Assembly (NCBI RefSeq): GCF_014696825.1
Contig: NZ_JACJQU010000005.1
Location: forward strand, 1 to 64,000
Direction: 5' to 3'
DNA: 64,000 nucleotides
Source: Anabaena sphaerica FACHB-251
Lineage (GTDB): Bacteria; Cyanobacteriota; Cyanobacteriia; Cyanobacteriales; Nostocaceae
Positions 27,024-37,326 of this stretch are shown piece after piece; position 1 is the stretch's first letter; each line of letters opens with the position of its first letter. The notes below the pieces were generated by a model that made no database searches, was not told the origin of the DNA, and saw only the letters and a list, made by a program, of their open reading frames with translations. The position numbers and the translations under genes were made by a program.

Positions 27024-28151
27024 ATGCTCAATTTGTCTCAAAATGGATGTTCTGTGTGGGTTGCTGCTTCGACTGAACGGCTACTAACACCAACCGCTGT
27101 TGCTCTTGGCAAATTTGATGGTGTTCATCTTGGTCATCAGAGAGTTATTCAACCAGTTTTGCATACAGCAGGGAGTGAAGATGGGCGGGGAGATAGGGAG
27201 ATGGGGAGATGGGGAAATGGGGAAAGATTACCAGAAGACTTTCCTTATCATCCTACTCAATCATCAACTTTGCCATCATCCCCAGAACATACATACTCCA
27301 CAGTTGTCACCTTTGATCCCCATCCACAGGAGTTTTTTACCGGACAACCCCGCGCTTTGTTAACACCGCTGGATGAAAAGGTTGAACAATTGCGATCGCT
27401 TGGGGTAGAACAACTGGTATTATTACCCTTCGACAAAGAACTATCTGCCCTATCACCCCAAGATTTCGTAGAAAAAATTCTTGTCCAACAACTGCAATGT
27501 CAAAAAATCAGCGTTGGAGAAGATTTCTGTTTTGGTAAAAAACGCATGGGTACTGCTAAGGATTTGCAAATACTCGCTGCCAAGTTCAATATACCCGTAA
27601 CCATTGTTCCCATCGAAACTGATACAGGCGGTTTACCTAATAAAACTGATTGCATCAACACTGATCCCACAGATGACAGTCGTATTAGCACTTCATTGAT
27701 TCGCCAAACTTTAGAAGCAGGCGATATTCCTAGAGCCAACCGCCTACTAGGAAGGCCTTACAACCTTACTGGTGTGGTTATACCTGGACAAAAATTAGGT
27801 AGAACTATTGGCTTTCCTACGGCCAACCTGCAACTAGCAAAAGACAAATTTTTACCCCGTCAAGGGGTCTACGCTGTACGGGTTTTCATTCACAATGGAA
27901 CGCCAGATACTTCTCCTATTCAAAACTTAGGCGTGATGAATATTGGCAACCGCCCCACTGTCAACGGGACTTATGCAGCAGTAGAAGTGCATTTGTTGGA
28001 TTGGTCTGGTGATTTGTACGGTAAACAACTAATTGTGCAGTTAGTAAAATTTTTACGCCCCGAACAAAAATTTCCTGAGCTAGAAGCCCTGAAAACCCAA
28101 ATTCAACTTGACTGCACCGTAGCTAGAGAATTTTTCAAGAGTGCATACTGA
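27024..28151 (+). CDS. ribF: Bifunctional riboflavin kinase / FAD synthetase
   Basis: About 375 residues from the ATG at 27024 (a GTG at 27054 would begin nearer the usual start; a TTG at 26976 is less likely). The FAD synthetase domain has ALGKFDGVHLGHQRVI, VTFDPHPQEFF, GEDFCFGKKRMG and STSLIRQTLEAGD. The riboflavin kinase domain has GRTIGFPTANL, GVYAVRV, MNIGNRPTV and EVHLLDW. It makes FMN and FAD. An extra segment of about 35 residues between the first two motifs is encoded by GGGGAGAT-type repeats and their aftermath, and is absent from normal family members. Confidence 0.93.
   Translation: MLNLSQNGCSVWVAASTERLLTPTAVALGKFDGVHLGHQRVIQPVLHTAGSEDGRGDREMGRWGNGERLPEDFPYHPTQSSTLPSSPEHTYSTVVTFDPHPQEFFTGQPRALLTPLDEKVEQLRSLGVEQLVLLPFDKELSALSPQDFVEKILVQQLQCQKISVGEDFCFGKKRMGTAKDLQILAAKFNIPVTIVPIETDTGGLPNKTDCINTDPTDDSRISTSLIRQTLEAGDIPRANRLLGRPYNLTGVVIPGQKLGRTIGFPTANLQLAKDKFLPRQGVYAVRVFIHNGTPDTSPIQNLGVMNIGNRPTVNGTYAAVEVHLLDWSGDLYGKQLIVQLVKFLRPEQKFPELEALKTQIQLDCTVAREFFKSAY
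27177..27232 (+). repeat. In-frame GGGGAGAT-type repeats within ribF
   Basis: Purine-rich units (GGGGAGATA, GGGAGATGG, GGAGATGGG, GAAATGGGG) lie in frame in the FAD-synthetase domain and encode GRGDREMGRWGNGE. They look like the intergenic heptamer repeats of the same genome. Confidence 0.75.
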
Positions 28152-28182
28152 ATTTGGATGATTACCTGGGAACACTGTATAT

Positions 28183-28256
28183 ATTGGTGATTGGTGATTG
28201 GGAAAAATCTTTTCCTCCCCAATCCCCAGTCCCCAGTCCCCAATCCCTAATCCCCA
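28183..28256. repeat. GGTGATT and CCCAGTC/CCCCAAT heptamers
   Basis: A TTGGTGATTGGTGATTGGG block followed by CCCAGTC-type units directly before the moxR start. It leaves no room for an ordinary leader. Confidence 0.8.
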
Positions 28257-28262
28257 GTGAGC

Positions 28263-29171
28263 ATGAGAGAAAAAATTGACGCTTTAACACAAAATCTGGC
28301 TCGTACCATTGTCGGTAAAAATGAAGCAGTACGCTTAGTATTAGTTGCTTTGCTTGGTGGTGGTCATGCCTTGTTAGAAGATGTGCCTGGTGTTGGTAAA
28401 ACCCTGCTGGCTAAATCTTTAGCACGCTCTGTAGATGGCAAATTTCAAAGGTTACAATGTACCCCCGATTTACTACCAACAGACATCACTGGTACTAACA
28501 TTTGGAACCCCAAAAGCGGCGAATTTTCTTTTATGCCGGGTCCTGTATTTGCCAATGTGCTACTAACTGACGAAATTAACCGCGCTACCCCCCGTACTCA
28601 GTCAGCTTTGTTGGAAGTGATGGAAGAACATCAGGTAACAGTTGATGGTGTATCGCGTTCAGTTCCTCAACCTTTCTTTGTAATTGCTACTCAAAACCCC
28701 ATCGAATACCAAGGTACATTTCCTTTACCAGAAGCACAGATGGATCGGTTTATGCTCTCCTTGAGTTTAGGCTATCCTTCCGAGTCAGAAGAACTACAAA
28801 TGCTGCAAAATCTCCAAGAGGGTTTGCAAGTTACTGATTTACAGCCTTGTATTACTTTGGCAGAAATAGCCCAGTTACGCCAACTCTGCTCACAGGTAAA
28901 AGTGGAAACATCTTTACAACAATATATTTTGGAATTAGTACGGACAACCCGACAGGATGAGGAAATTACTCTCGGCGCTAGTCCTCGTGGTACTGTGGCA
29001 TTACAAAAAGCTGCTCAAGCATTAGCTTTTATCTTGGGTAGAAATTATGTTATACCCGATGATGTGAAGTTTTTAGCACCTTATGTTTTAAGCCATCGTT
29101 TAATTCCTAGAGGGGGAAGGAATGCTAAAACTATAGTTGATCGAATATTGCGATCGGTTGCTATTCCTTAA
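28263..29171 (+). CDS. MoxR-type AAA+ ATPase
   Basis: 302 residues (ATG 28263; a GTG two codons upstream is possible). Walker A EDVPGVGKTLLAKSLA, Walker B VLLTDEINRATPRTQSALLEVMEE, sensor 1 FFVIATQNPIEYQGTFPLPEAQMDRF, and ASPRGTVALQKAAQ in the lid are MoxR hallmarks. These ATPases act as chaperones for metal or complex assembly, usually beside a DUF58/vWA gene; here no such partner follows. Confidence 0.92.
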   Translation: MREKIDALTQNLARTIVGKNEAVRLVLVALLGGGHALLEDVPGVGKTLLAKSLARSVDGKFQRLQCTPDLLPTDITGTNIWNPKSGEFSFMPGPVFANVLLTDEINRATPRTQSALLEVMEEHQVTVDGVSRSVPQPFFVIATQNPIEYQGTFPLPEAQMDRFMLSLSLGYPSESEELQMLQNLQEGLQVTDLQPCITLAEIAQLRQLCSQVKVETSLQQYILELVRTTRQDEEITLGASPRGTVALQKAAQALAFILGRNYVIPDDVKFLAPYVLSHRLIPRGGRNAKTIVDRILRSVAIP

Positions 29172-29212
29172 AGGTGACAGGTGACAGGTGACAGGTGACA
29201 GGTGACAGAGGT
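29172..29212. repeat. GGTGACA tandem heptamers
   Basis: Five consecutive GGTGACA units directly after the moxR stop codon. Confidence 0.9.
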
Positions 29213-29293
29213 AAAAGTGGGTTTTTGTATAGTCACATCTTGCGCCTGTTACAACTATAATAAATTTATTAGATAAAACGATAGTTTATAATC

Positions 29294-30715
29294 ATGCAGA
29301 AAATTATTATTAAAAATTTCGCTGCTATTGAATATGCAGAGATTGAAATTAAAAAAGTATTAGTTTTAATTGGTGAACAAGCAAGCGGTAAAAGCACAAT
29401 TGCCAAGCTAATTTACTTTTTTCAATCACTAAGAGATGATTTGTTTAGTCAAATTTATCAGGATACACAAAAGGATTATTTTGATATTACTTCTGACCTG
29501 ATATTTCCTATAAGAGAAAAATTTTACGATTTTTTCGGTTCTACATTTCATCTGCCTGATTTTGAAATAGAATTTTATTATAGTGTTGAAAATGATAAAT
29601 ATTTAAAATTAAGCCTTGATCGTCGGAAAAAACTTTATGCTGAATTTTTGAATCAAAATTTTTTGAATGAAGATTTTAAATCTTCTGCGAGTAGGATGAA
29701 AAAGCTTTTTCAACAGGGTCTAAATACAAATAATAATATTTATGATCAATTGACTTATGAGCAAAATAAAATTTACTATGCTAAAAGGCTTTCTATATTA
29801 TTAAATGAATTATTTGAAAGCTATCATACAGATCAATTATTTGTAATTGCTGGTAGGAATGCGACAGTAAGTTATTCTGATTTATTTGGCAAATATTTAT
29901 TTGCCAGTCTTCAGAACAGTGTAGAGGGAAATAGAAAAAAATCGTTTCGACAGAAGGAACAAACCATAGATGAAACCTTAATGTTAAAATTTATAGAAAG
30001 AGTTGGAAAAATTACAGAGCAATTAAAGAAATTTGGCAATGGCAATTTTGAGGGGTTAATTGAAACTTATGCAGACGACGAAAATATAAAACAAAAATTA
30101 TATGGAATCAAAAACCGAATATATGAAATCCTAAAAGGTGAATACAGGATTGATAATTGGGGAGAAAAAATTGTATTTAATACTCAAAAAGGAGAGTATG
30201 TTCATATTGCTAATGCTTCATCAGGACAGCAAGAGTCTATCAGGATTTTACAAGATATTTTCCTGAATATTCTAAATGATGCCAAGGTATTAAGAATAAT
30301 AGAAGAACCAGAAGCACATTTATTTCCTGTTGCCCAAAAGCGACTGATTGAGTTATTATCTTTCATGATTAATCAAAATGATGATAATCAACTTATAATT
30401 ACCACCCATAGTCCTTATGTACTTACAGTTTTCAATAATCTCCTATTTGCCAACAGAGTGGTTGAAAAAAATCCCGCAGCAGAAGCTGAAGTAGCAGAAA
30501 TAATCCCTAAAGATTGTTGGTTAAAAGCTAATGATTTTTCAGCTTATTCATTAGGTAATCAATCTGTTTCAGAAACAACGAATTATTGTGAATCAATTTT
30601 TAATACTGAGAAAGGTACTATTCAACAAAATTACTTGGATACTGTTTCCGAAATGTTGGGTGGTGATTTTCAGACTTTGTACAGTATCCACGCTAGAACT
30701 TTTAAAAGAAGATGA
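29294..30715 (+). CDS. ABC/OLD-like AAA ATPase, component of a two-gene module
   Basis: 473 residues of very AT-rich coding sequence. Walker A GEQASGKSTIAKLIYF (about 28), ABC-type signature NASSGQQES (about 307), Walker B with catalytic acid IIEEPEAHLFP (about 336) and the H-loop IITTHSPYVL (about 365). This is the layout of AAA_15/OLD/RecF-like ATPases found in antiphage modules. There is no TOPRIM domain. The stop codon overlaps the start of the next gene (ATGA), which carries a nuclease-like motif. Family members use ATP to sense invaders and license a partner effector; that role is inferred here. Confidence 0.8.
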   Translation: MQKIIIKNFAAIEYAEIEIKKVLVLIGEQASGKSTIAKLIYFFQSLRDDLFSQIYQDTQKDYFDITSDLIFPIREKFYDFFGSTFHLPDFEIEFYYSVENDKYLKLSLDRRKKLYAEFLNQNFLNEDFKSSASRMKKLFQQGLNTNNNIYDQLTYEQNKIYYAKRLSILLNELFESYHTDQLFVIAGRNATVSYSDLFGKYLFASLQNSVEGNRKKSFRQKEQTIDETLMLKFIERVGKITEQLKKFGNGNFEGLIETYADDENIKQKLYGIKNRIYEILKGEYRIDNWGEKIVFNTQKGEYVHIANASSGQQESIRILQDIFLNILNDAKVLRIIEEPEAHLFPVAQKRLIELLSFMINQNDDNQLIITTHSPYVLTVFNNLLFANRVVEKNPAAEAEVAEIIPKDCWLKANDFSAYSLGNQSVSETTNYCESIFNTEKGTIQQNYLDTVSEMLGGDFQTLYSIHARTFKRR

Positions 30716-31311
30716 GCAAATTTGAAGATATTAAAGAACTTCTATCAAATACTTTCCATAAGTTCCCTGATATTCTACAAATAGAATTGAGAGAAGAGTT
30801 TTCAGTCACAGACTATAAAGGACAATCTTTTATCATTGCCAGTATTGACTTCGATGATAATACATTTACTATTAAATTTAAAGGTACTGAAACTATTGTA
30901 GAAGGATTTGATGGCAATAAATTATTTACTGTCAGCAATGCTACGAGGGTTGCTTTTATTCCTATAGATGGTAAACAGGGACTTCTAGGATTTGGTGCTT
31001 CTCATTGCGATTTTGTATTTTTTGATGACAGTTATTTTTGTTTCGTAGAGTTCAAATTAAATGCAACCAGTACAGAAGCAAGAGCTATACATAAGAACAG
31101 GGAAGAAGCTATTAAGCAATTAACAAACACTATTAGTTTATTTAACTTTAAATTAAATAGAAACTACGCCGAGTTAATTCTAGAAGCTTATGTTTGCACT
31201 CCTAAATTTTACCCTAGATTTGATTCAAGTTGGCAAGCATTAGCGATAGAGTTTGTAGAAGAATATTATGGGATTGAACTTTTTGAAAGAAATTATAAAA
31301 ACTGTAAATAA
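30712..31311 (+). CDS. PD-(D/E)XK-like nuclease candidate, partner of the ATPase
   Basis: 199 residues. CDFVFFDDSYFCFVEFKLN (about residues 100-118) fits the D...ExK core of PD-(D/E)XK nucleases, preceded by a beta-rich N-terminal half and followed by a helix, EARAIHKNREEAIKQL, where the family often has a conserved basic residue. I do not recognise a named family. Its 4-nt overlap with the ATPase indicates translational coupling and a joint function, plausibly defence. Confidence 0.65.
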   Translation: MSKFEDIKELLSNTFHKFPDILQIELREEFSVTDYKGQSFIIASIDFDDNTFTIKFKGTETIVEGFDGNKLFTVSNATRVAFIPIDGKQGLLGFGASHCDFVFFDDSYFCFVEFKLNATSTEARAIHKNREEAIKQLTNTISLFNFKLNRNYAELILEAYVCTPKFYPRFDSSWQALAIEFVEEYYGIELFERNYKNCK

Positions 31312-31510
31312 CACATCGTGTAAAAAAATAGAATTGCCCAAATCTGTATTAACCTAATTTCCTAACTGCTAGTTAAATTTGGATAAATAAAATATAATGA
31401 AGAAATATAGCACTTTGCATATCTATTAGGTACAATAACCAACAAGCTTTGTAAAATAAGAGTTTTCAAAATTAACCTGCTGTAAATTACTCAACAGTAA
31501 AAATTACATT

Positions 31511-31825
31511 ATGAATACCCAATTAGTTGAATCTATCGCTCAAATCATCCTCTCTTTATCTCCAGCAGAAAGACAGCTTTTAGAAAGTAAAGTTAATCAT
31601 GTCAAATCATCTTCACTATCGGTCAATTCAACACAACAAGATATCTCAGATTTAGAACAAAGGTTAAAGAAATTTGAGACAAAATATAAAATGCCTTCTA
31701 GCGAATTCTATCAAAAATTTCAAGCAGGAAAATTAGGAGATGAAATAGATTTTTTTGAATGGAGTGTATTTTATGAAATGTGGGCAAATGCTCAACAACA
31801 TATTCACAATAATAATTTAATTTAA
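31511..31825 (+). CDS. Putative antitoxin upstream of the TumE-like gene
   Basis: 104 residues. The N-terminal helix QIILSLSPAERQLLESKV is followed by a linker and a C-terminal part, SSEFYQKFQAGKLGDEIDFFEWSVFYEMW, seen in many small cyanobacterial antitoxin-like proteins. It lies 20 bp upstream of a DUF6516/TumE-like gene. The role is inferred from the pairing. Confidence 0.6.
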   Translation: MNTQLVESIAQIILSLSPAERQLLESKVNHVKSSSLSVNSTQQDISDLEQRLKKFETKYKMPSSEFYQKFQAGKLGDEIDFFEWSVFYEMWANAQQHIHNNNLI

Positions 31826-31845
31826 AATAATAGCATAGTTAACCG

Positions 31846-32229
31846 ATGGAATTACAAGATTATATTAATACGGTTAAAATTAAGCTGGCAACAAGTCGCA
31901 TCATTATCAAAATCTCAATCGTGGAAGAAAAAACTTTATTTGAACGGGGATATTTTAGAGCTAGATTAACTTTAGTAAATAATGATTTTTTAGAAATAGC
32001 AGAATCCTTTACTATTATTAACGGACATTTTGTCACCCTGGGTTATCGTTATCAGTGGATGGATGAAGAAAAGCAAAATTTAAGAAAACGCTGGGATAAT
32101 GTGCAACATTTTCCAAATTTACCTAATTTTCCACATCATGTTCATATAATAGAAGAATCTAATGTAGAAGCTAGTGACTCTCGTAATATTCTGGAATTAA
32201 TTGAACTTATTGAACAACAATTAATTTAA
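31846..32229 (+). CDS. TumE-like (DUF6516) toxin candidate
   Basis: 127 residues. RGYFRARLTLVNNDFLEIAESFTI, then YRYQWMDEEKQNLRKRWDNVQHFPNLPNFPHHVHI matches the conserved core of DUF6516/TumE-type proteins (Y-x-WxxxxxxLxxRWDNxPHHP..HxH). These are predicted toxins of a two-gene module; the histidine-rich motif suggests a catalytic site. The mechanism is not established from this sequence. Confidence 0.65.
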   Translation: MELQDYINTVKIKLATSRIIIKISIVEEKTLFERGYFRARLTLVNNDFLEIAESFTIINGHFVTLGYRYQWMDEEKQNLRKRWDNVQHFPNLPNFPHHVHIIEESNVEASDSRNILELIELIEQQLI

Positions 32230-32347
32230 GCTAAGTAAATTAAAAAAATAAACACTGATAATAAATTATCAATTACGCAAACAACTGTTATAAAATGTAT
32301 ATAAAGTATAGGAAATACCAGATACCTAAATTTCAGAAATTAAACTA

Positions 32348-32890
32348 ATGGCTAGTTTATTAAAACACAAATCATCCCACAAAAAACTCAAACGCCAACT
32401 CCTGATAGTCATGCTGATTATTTTCGGTTGGAGTGTAGCTATAGGATTTATACTAGGTTTAGCCACCAGCACCCAAGCAGCTAACCCCTCTTCCTCAGTT
32501 GGCACTGTTGATGTAGTACCCGCACAATACCAATTAGGACAAGAATTATACAGGGAAAACTGCTCAAGTTGCCATATTGCCTTACCGCCGGCAGTATTTC
32601 CCACCCAAACTTGGAAAAATCTTCTGGAAGACTCCCAGCATTATGGTACACAGATTAAGCCTTTAGTCAATCCACAACGCATTTTAGTGTGGAACTATAT
32701 TTCTACCTTCTCCCGTGTGCAACTTCAAGACGAAGAAACACCCTATCGTCTCAATAGATCCCGTTATTTCCGAGCTTTGCATCCTGGTGTAGAATTACCA
32801 AACCCTTTGAAAATGGACAGTTGTGTTAGTTGCCATCATGGTGCGAATGATTATAATTTCCGCAGCCTGACACCAGAGTGGGAAAAATAA
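32348..32890 (+). CDS. Dihaem cytochrome c, membrane-anchored
   Basis: 180 residues. An N-terminal hydrophobic segment (about 20-42) ends in a signal-like TQAANP. Two haem c motifs are CSSCH (about 73) and CVSCH (about 158). Likely a lumenal or periplasmic electron carrier; the partner is unknown. It lies 330 bp upstream of secA. Confidence 0.85.
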   Translation: MASLLKHKSSHKKLKRQLLIVMLIIFGWSVAIGFILGLATSTQAANPSSSVGTVDVVPAQYQLGQELYRENCSSCHIALPPAVFPTQTWKNLLEDSQHYGTQIKPLVNPQRILVWNYISTFSRVQLQDEETPYRLNRSRYFRALHPGVELPNPLKMDSCVSCHHGANDYNFRSLTPEWEK

Positions 32891-33220
32891 ATTGGTAATT
32901 GGAAACAAGGGAACAGGGAACAGGGAACAGGGAACAGGTAAAGAATTTTCTCCCCATCTCCTCATCTCCCTAGTCCCCAGTCCCCAGTCACCTGTTCTGG
33001 TGGCAAAATGATACTATTAAGGAAGTTTAACTTTAAAATATAAGTTAAAACCAATCACATACTCAGGTGATCGGTTAATTTTCATTGCGTTGTTGAGTTA
33101 ATTCTCATTTTCTACCCATCCACAACCAAAACGGCTGGGTTGAGTTAAGTGTCTATAATTATATAGCTATTAGCTAAACCTTTAATTCCCATCCCCCTTG
33201 ATTTAGTTCCATAAACTGCC
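32891..33220. other. secA upstream region with heptamer repeats
   Basis: The first 100 bp carry AGGGAACAGGG and CCCAGTC repeats. The rest is AT-rich leader of secA with TATAATT (about 33153). No gene is seen. Confidence 0.5.
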
Positions 33221-36010
33221 ATGCTAAAATTTCTGTTGGGCGATCCCAACGCTCGTAAACTTAAAAAATACCAGCCTTACATTACAGAAATTAACCTCTT
33301 AGAGGAAGACATTAAAGCACTCTCTGATGATGAGTTAAAAGGTAAAACCGCTGAATTTAGACAACGACTGGCTAAAGGTGAAAGTCTGGATGATATTTTA
33401 CCAGAGGCTTTTGCTGTTGTCAGGGAATCAGGACGGCGTGTGTTAGGTTTGAGACACTTTGATGTGCAATTATTAGGTGGGGTGATTCTCCACTCTGGAC
33501 AAATTGCCGAAATGAAAACTGGTGAAGGTAAAACCTTGGTGGCTACCTTACCGAGTTATTTAAATGCCCTGACAGGTAAAGGTGTTCACGTTATCACCGT
33601 TAATGATTACCTGGCACGTCGGGACGCAGAATGGATGGGTCAGGTGCATCGGTTCTTGGGTTTAAGTGTGGGGCTGATTCAAGCCACCATGAGTCCGACG
33701 GAACGCAAGAAAAACTATGACTGTGATATTACTTATGTAACTAACAGTGAAATTGGTTTTGACTACCTACGGGATAATATGGCTACCTCTATGGCTGAGG
33801 TGGTGCAACGTCCGTTTAATTATTGTGTTATTGACGAAGTAGATTCGATTTTAGTTGATGAAGCCCGGACTCCGTTAATTATTTCTGGTCAGGTGGAAAG
33901 ACCGACAGAAAAATACCTGCAAGCGGCAGAAATTGCCTTCACACTCAAAAAAGATGAACATTACGAAGTTAATGAAAAGGATCGTAATGTTCTCTTAACT
34001 GATGAAGGTTTTGCAGAAGCAGAAAATCTGTTGGGTGTGACAGATTTATTTGACCCGGAAAATCCTTGGGCGCATTTTGTCTTTAATGCGATTAAGGCTA
34101 AGGAGTTGTTCCTCAAGGATGTAAATTATATTGTCCGCAATGATGAAGTTGTGATTGTGGATGAATTTACAGGTCGGGTACTACCGGGACGACGCTGGAG
34201 TGATGGTTTACACCAAGCTATTGAAGCAAAGGAACACGTAGACATTCAGCCAGAAACTCAAACTTTGGCAACTATTACCTATCAAAACCTGTTTTTGCTG
34301 TATCCCAAGTTGGGGGGGATGACAGGAACAGCAAAGACGGAAGAAGTGGAGTTTGAGAAGATTTACAAACTCGAAGTGACGATTATTCCTACCAACCGGG
34401 TGAGAAGACGGGAAGACTTGTCTGATATGGTGTTTAAGACCGAACCTGGAAAATGGCAAGCGATCGCTAGAGAATGTGCGGAAATGCACGAAAATGGTAG
34501 ACCTGTGTTAGTGGGTACAACCAGTGTCGAAAAATCCGAACTTCTTAGCCGACTCCTCAAGGAAATAAATATTCCCCACGAGTTACTTAACGCTAGACCG
34601 GAAAACGTAGAACGGGAAGCGGAAATTGTCGCCCAAGCGGGACGCAGAGGTGCTGTAACTATCGCCACCAACATGGCGGGACGGGGTACAGACATCATCC
34701 TGGGTGGTAACTCCGAATATATGGCGCGGTTGAAGTTGCGGGAATATTTTATGCCCCGTATCGTTAGTCCAGAAGATGAAGATACCTTTGGTATGCAAAG
34801 GGCTTCGGGACTACCAACTGGTCATGGTGGTGGACAGGGTTTTGTTCCTGGTAAAAAGGTGAAAACTTGGCGGGCTTCCCCGGAAATTTTCCCCACTCAG
34901 TTGTCAAAGGAGACTGAACAGCTATTAAAAGAAGCTGTGGAAGTGGCGGTGAAGGAGTACGGTGAACGCAGTTTACCGGAGTTGGAAGCGGAAGACAAGA
35001 TCGCTGTAGCAGCGGAAAAAGCGCCTACAGATGATCCTGTAATTCAGAAGTTACGGTCAGCTTACCAGCGGATTAAGCAGGAGTATGAAGAGTTTACCAG
35101 CAGTGAACATGATGATGTGGTAAGCAGAGGCGGTTTACACGTGATTGGTACAGAACGCCATGAATCACGGCGGATTGATAACCAGTTACGCGGACGGGCG
35201 GGAAGACAAGGCGACCCCGGAACGACAAGGTTCTTCCTCAGTTTAGAGGATAACCTATTGCGGATCTTTGGGGGCGATCGCGTTGCAGGTTTAATGAATG
35301 CGTTCCAAGTAGAGGAAGATATGCCTATTGAGTCGGGTATGTTAACTCGCAGTTTGGAAGGCGCACAGAAAAAGGTCGAGACTTATTACTACGACATCCG
35401 TAAACAGGTGTTTGAGTATGACGAGGTGATGAATAACCAACGTCGTGCTATCTATGCGGAACGTCGGCGGGTGTTGGAAGGTCAAGATTTGAAGGAACAG
35501 GTAATTAAATACGCTGAAAAAACGATGGACGACATCGTTGATTATTACATCAACCCTGATTTACCTTCGGAAGAATGGGAGTTAGAAAAGTTGGTGGATA
35601 AGGTGAAGGAGTTTGTTTACCTATTGGCTGATATGCAGTCTAGTCAGTTGGAGGATATGGGAGTACCGGAAATTAAGGCTTTCCTCCATGAACAAGCGCG
35701 TATTGCCTATGATATGAAGGAAGCGCAAATCGACCAAATTCAACCGGGTTTGATGCGTCAAGCTGAACGGTTCTTTATTCTTCAACGCATAGATACTTTG
35801 TGGCGAGAACATCTGCAACAAATGGATGCTTTGCGTGAGTCGGTTGGTTTGCGTGGTTATGGTCAAAAAGACCCGCTGATTGAGTATAAGAGTGAGGGTT
35901 ATGAGTTGTTCTTGGATATGATGGTGAATATCCGCCGTGATGTGGTTTATTCGCTATTTATGTTCCAGCCTCAACCTCAGCCTACTGTGCAGACTTCTGA
36001 GATGGTTTAG
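33221..36010 (+). CDS. secA: Preprotein translocase ATPase SecA
   Basis: 929 residues. DEAD motor: [56 protein letters not shown] and [10 protein letters not shown]. The preprotein cross-linking, helical scaffold and wing domains follow, with the [23 protein letters not shown] region and [35 protein letters not shown]. The C-terminal zinc-binding tail of E. coli SecA is missing, as usual in cyanobacteria. It drives export across plasma and thylakoid membranes with SecYEG. A cyanobacterial insertion around 505-600 is present. Confidence 0.98.
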   Translation: MLKFLLGDPNARKLKKYQPYITEINLLEEDIKALSDDELKGKTAEFRQRLAKGESLDDILPEAFAVVRESGRRVLGLRHFDVQLLGGVILHSGQIAEMKTGEGKTLVATLPSYLNALTGKGVHVITVNDYLARRDAEWMGQVHRFLGLSVGLIQATMSPTERKKNYDCDITYVTNSEIGFDYLRDNMATSMAEVVQRPFNYCVIDEVDSILVDEARTPLIISGQVERPTEKYLQAAEIAFTLKKDEHYEVNEKDRNVLLTDEGFAEAENLLGVTDLFDPENPWAHFVFNAIKAKELFLKDVNYIVRNDEVVIVDEFTGRVLPGRRWSDGLHQAIEAKEHVDIQPETQTLATITYQNLFLLYPKLGGMTGTAKTEEVEFEKIYKLEVTIIPTNRVRRREDLSDMVFKTEPGKWQAIARECAEMHENGRPVLVGTTSVEKSELLSRLLKEINIPHELLNARPENVEREAEIVAQAGRRGAVTIATNMAGRGTDIILGGNSEYMARLKLREYFMPRIVSPEDEDTFGMQRASGLPTGHGGGQGFVPGKKVKTWRASPEIFPTQLSKETEQLLKEAVEVAVKEYGERSLPELEAEDKIAVAAEKAPTDDPVIQKLRSAYQRIKQEYEEFTSSEHDDVVSRGGLHVIGTERHESRRIDNQLRGRAGRQGDPGTTRFFLSLEDNLLRIFGGDRVAGLMNAFQVEEDMPIESGMLTRSLEGAQKKVETYYYDIRKQVFEYDEVMNNQRRAIYAERRRVLEGQDLKEQVIKYAEKTMDDIVDYYINPDLPSEEWELEKLVDKVKEFVYLLADMQSSQLEDMGVPEIKAFLHEQARIAYDMKEAQIDQIQPGLMRQAERFFILQRIDTLWREHLQQMDALRESVGLRGYGQKDPLIEYKSEGYELFLDMMVNIRRDVVYSLFMFQPQPQPTVQTSEMV

Positions 36011-36015
36011 GTTTT

Positions 36016-36112
36016 TTTTCACGCAGAGACGCAGAGGCGCAGAGAGTCGTTTTCTGCGTCTTTTGTTTTAGGGGGAGGATATGAAAAGCTCACGCAAAGC
36101 CGCAAAGGCGCA
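36016..36112. repeat. Two ACGCAGAG-type interspersed repeats
   Basis: CACGCAGAGACGCAGAGGCG at about 36019-36045 and a diverged CACGCAAAGCCGCAAAGGCG at about 36091-36112, downstream of secA. Confidence 0.8.
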
Positions 36113-36193
36113 AAGGAAGGAAGAGATTTGAGTTAGGATAACTTGAGTTTATGATTATCTAATGAAGTTTTTTAAAGCTTATTCTTAAACTAT

Positions 36194-37285
36194 ATGGGAA
36201 ATATAACTATAAATCAACATTATGTACCTCAATTCCTTTTAAGGAACTTTGGCTGGAAGGCAAAGAAAGGAATATTTAGAATCAATATTTTTGATACAAA
36301 AAACTGTAGTGTTAGACATAATCAGAACATTGCAAAAGTGTTTTCACAAAATTTCTTCTATGATCAAGATAATTCAATTGAAAAATTTTTAAGTGAGATT
36401 GAAACACCAACATCAATATTATTTGAGCAAATTATTAATGGAAACTTTAAGAGTTTAGAAAATGAAGATAATAAGTCATTAATAATGGTATTTATTTCAT
36501 CTCTACTGCAACGAACACCAAGCGCATTAGAGAAAGCAAACGAATTTATTAATACAAATTTAAATCAGGGAATAGTAAGACAATTACTTAGCTTAAATGG
36601 GTATGATCCAAATGAGGCTAATAACGGTTATTTTGAATTTCCTCAGCTAGTCTCAGATATTACTCTAGAAGGAGTCATAAATTCTATACTGATCAAAGAT
36701 TTAAGCTTTCAAATTATCAAGAATGAAACCAACTTAGAATTTTGCATATCAGACCATCCTGTTTTTGCTTACAATTGGCTATACAGAGATTTAGACCATC
36801 CATCTGTTACTGGCATTACTGCAAAAGGGTTTCAGATTTTTCTGCCATTGTCACCAAGTATTACACTGTGTTTATATGATTCTCATGTATATAAATATGG
36901 GCAAAAAAACCAATTAATAACTCATATTGACAATGTTAATGATATAGCAATTATGAATTCATTTCAAATTATAAATTCGTACTCAATAATAGGATTTAAT
37001 TCCATAACCACTGAATCACATTTAAAGCAATTGTATGAAAGAAACAAGAAAATTCAACTTTATAAACATGAAAATACTATTTTTGATTATAGAGAGACTG
37101 AAGAAGGACAAATTAGATATAAAACTCTTAATTTTACACGACAAACAAAACTGAAAAAGATGCCCTCATTTATAAGTATAAAGAGGAAAGCTAAAATTGA
37201 CAATAATTCATTCTCTTACAGAAATCCCGAACTGATTAATCAGTACCTAGCAGTTAATAAATTACACAAAAATAATACATTTTAA
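36194..37285 (+). CDS. DUF4238 protein
   Basis: 363 residues, very AT-rich. The N-terminal INQHYVPQFLLRNFG and NIAKVFSQNFFYDQDNSIEKFLSEIETP, then the central FCISDHPVF and FLPLSPSITLCLYD, are DUF4238 signatures. The function of the family is not known; it occurs patchily in accessory regions. The last 80 residues are lysine-rich and variable. It is convergent with a lipase-like gene. Confidence 0.75.
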   Translation: MGNITINQHYVPQFLLRNFGWKAKKGIFRINIFDTKNCSVRHNQNIAKVFSQNFFYDQDNSIEKFLSEIETPTSILFEQIINGNFKSLENEDNKSLIMVFISSLLQRTPSALEKANEFINTNLNQGIVRQLLSLNGYDPNEANNGYFEFPQLVSDITLEGVINSILIKDLSFQIIKNETNLEFCISDHPVFAYNWLYRDLDHPSVTGITAKGFQIFLPLSPSITLCLYDSHVYKYGQKNQLITHIDNVNDIAIMNSFQIINSYSIIGFNSITTESHLKQLYERNKKIQLYKHENTIFDYRETEEGQIRYKTLNFTRQTKLKKMPSFISIKRKAKIDNNSFSYRNPELINQYLAVNKLHKNNTF

Positions 37286-37326
37286 GTTTTAATGTAGTGG
37301 CGACTTTAAAATCTTTCAGTAAATAT

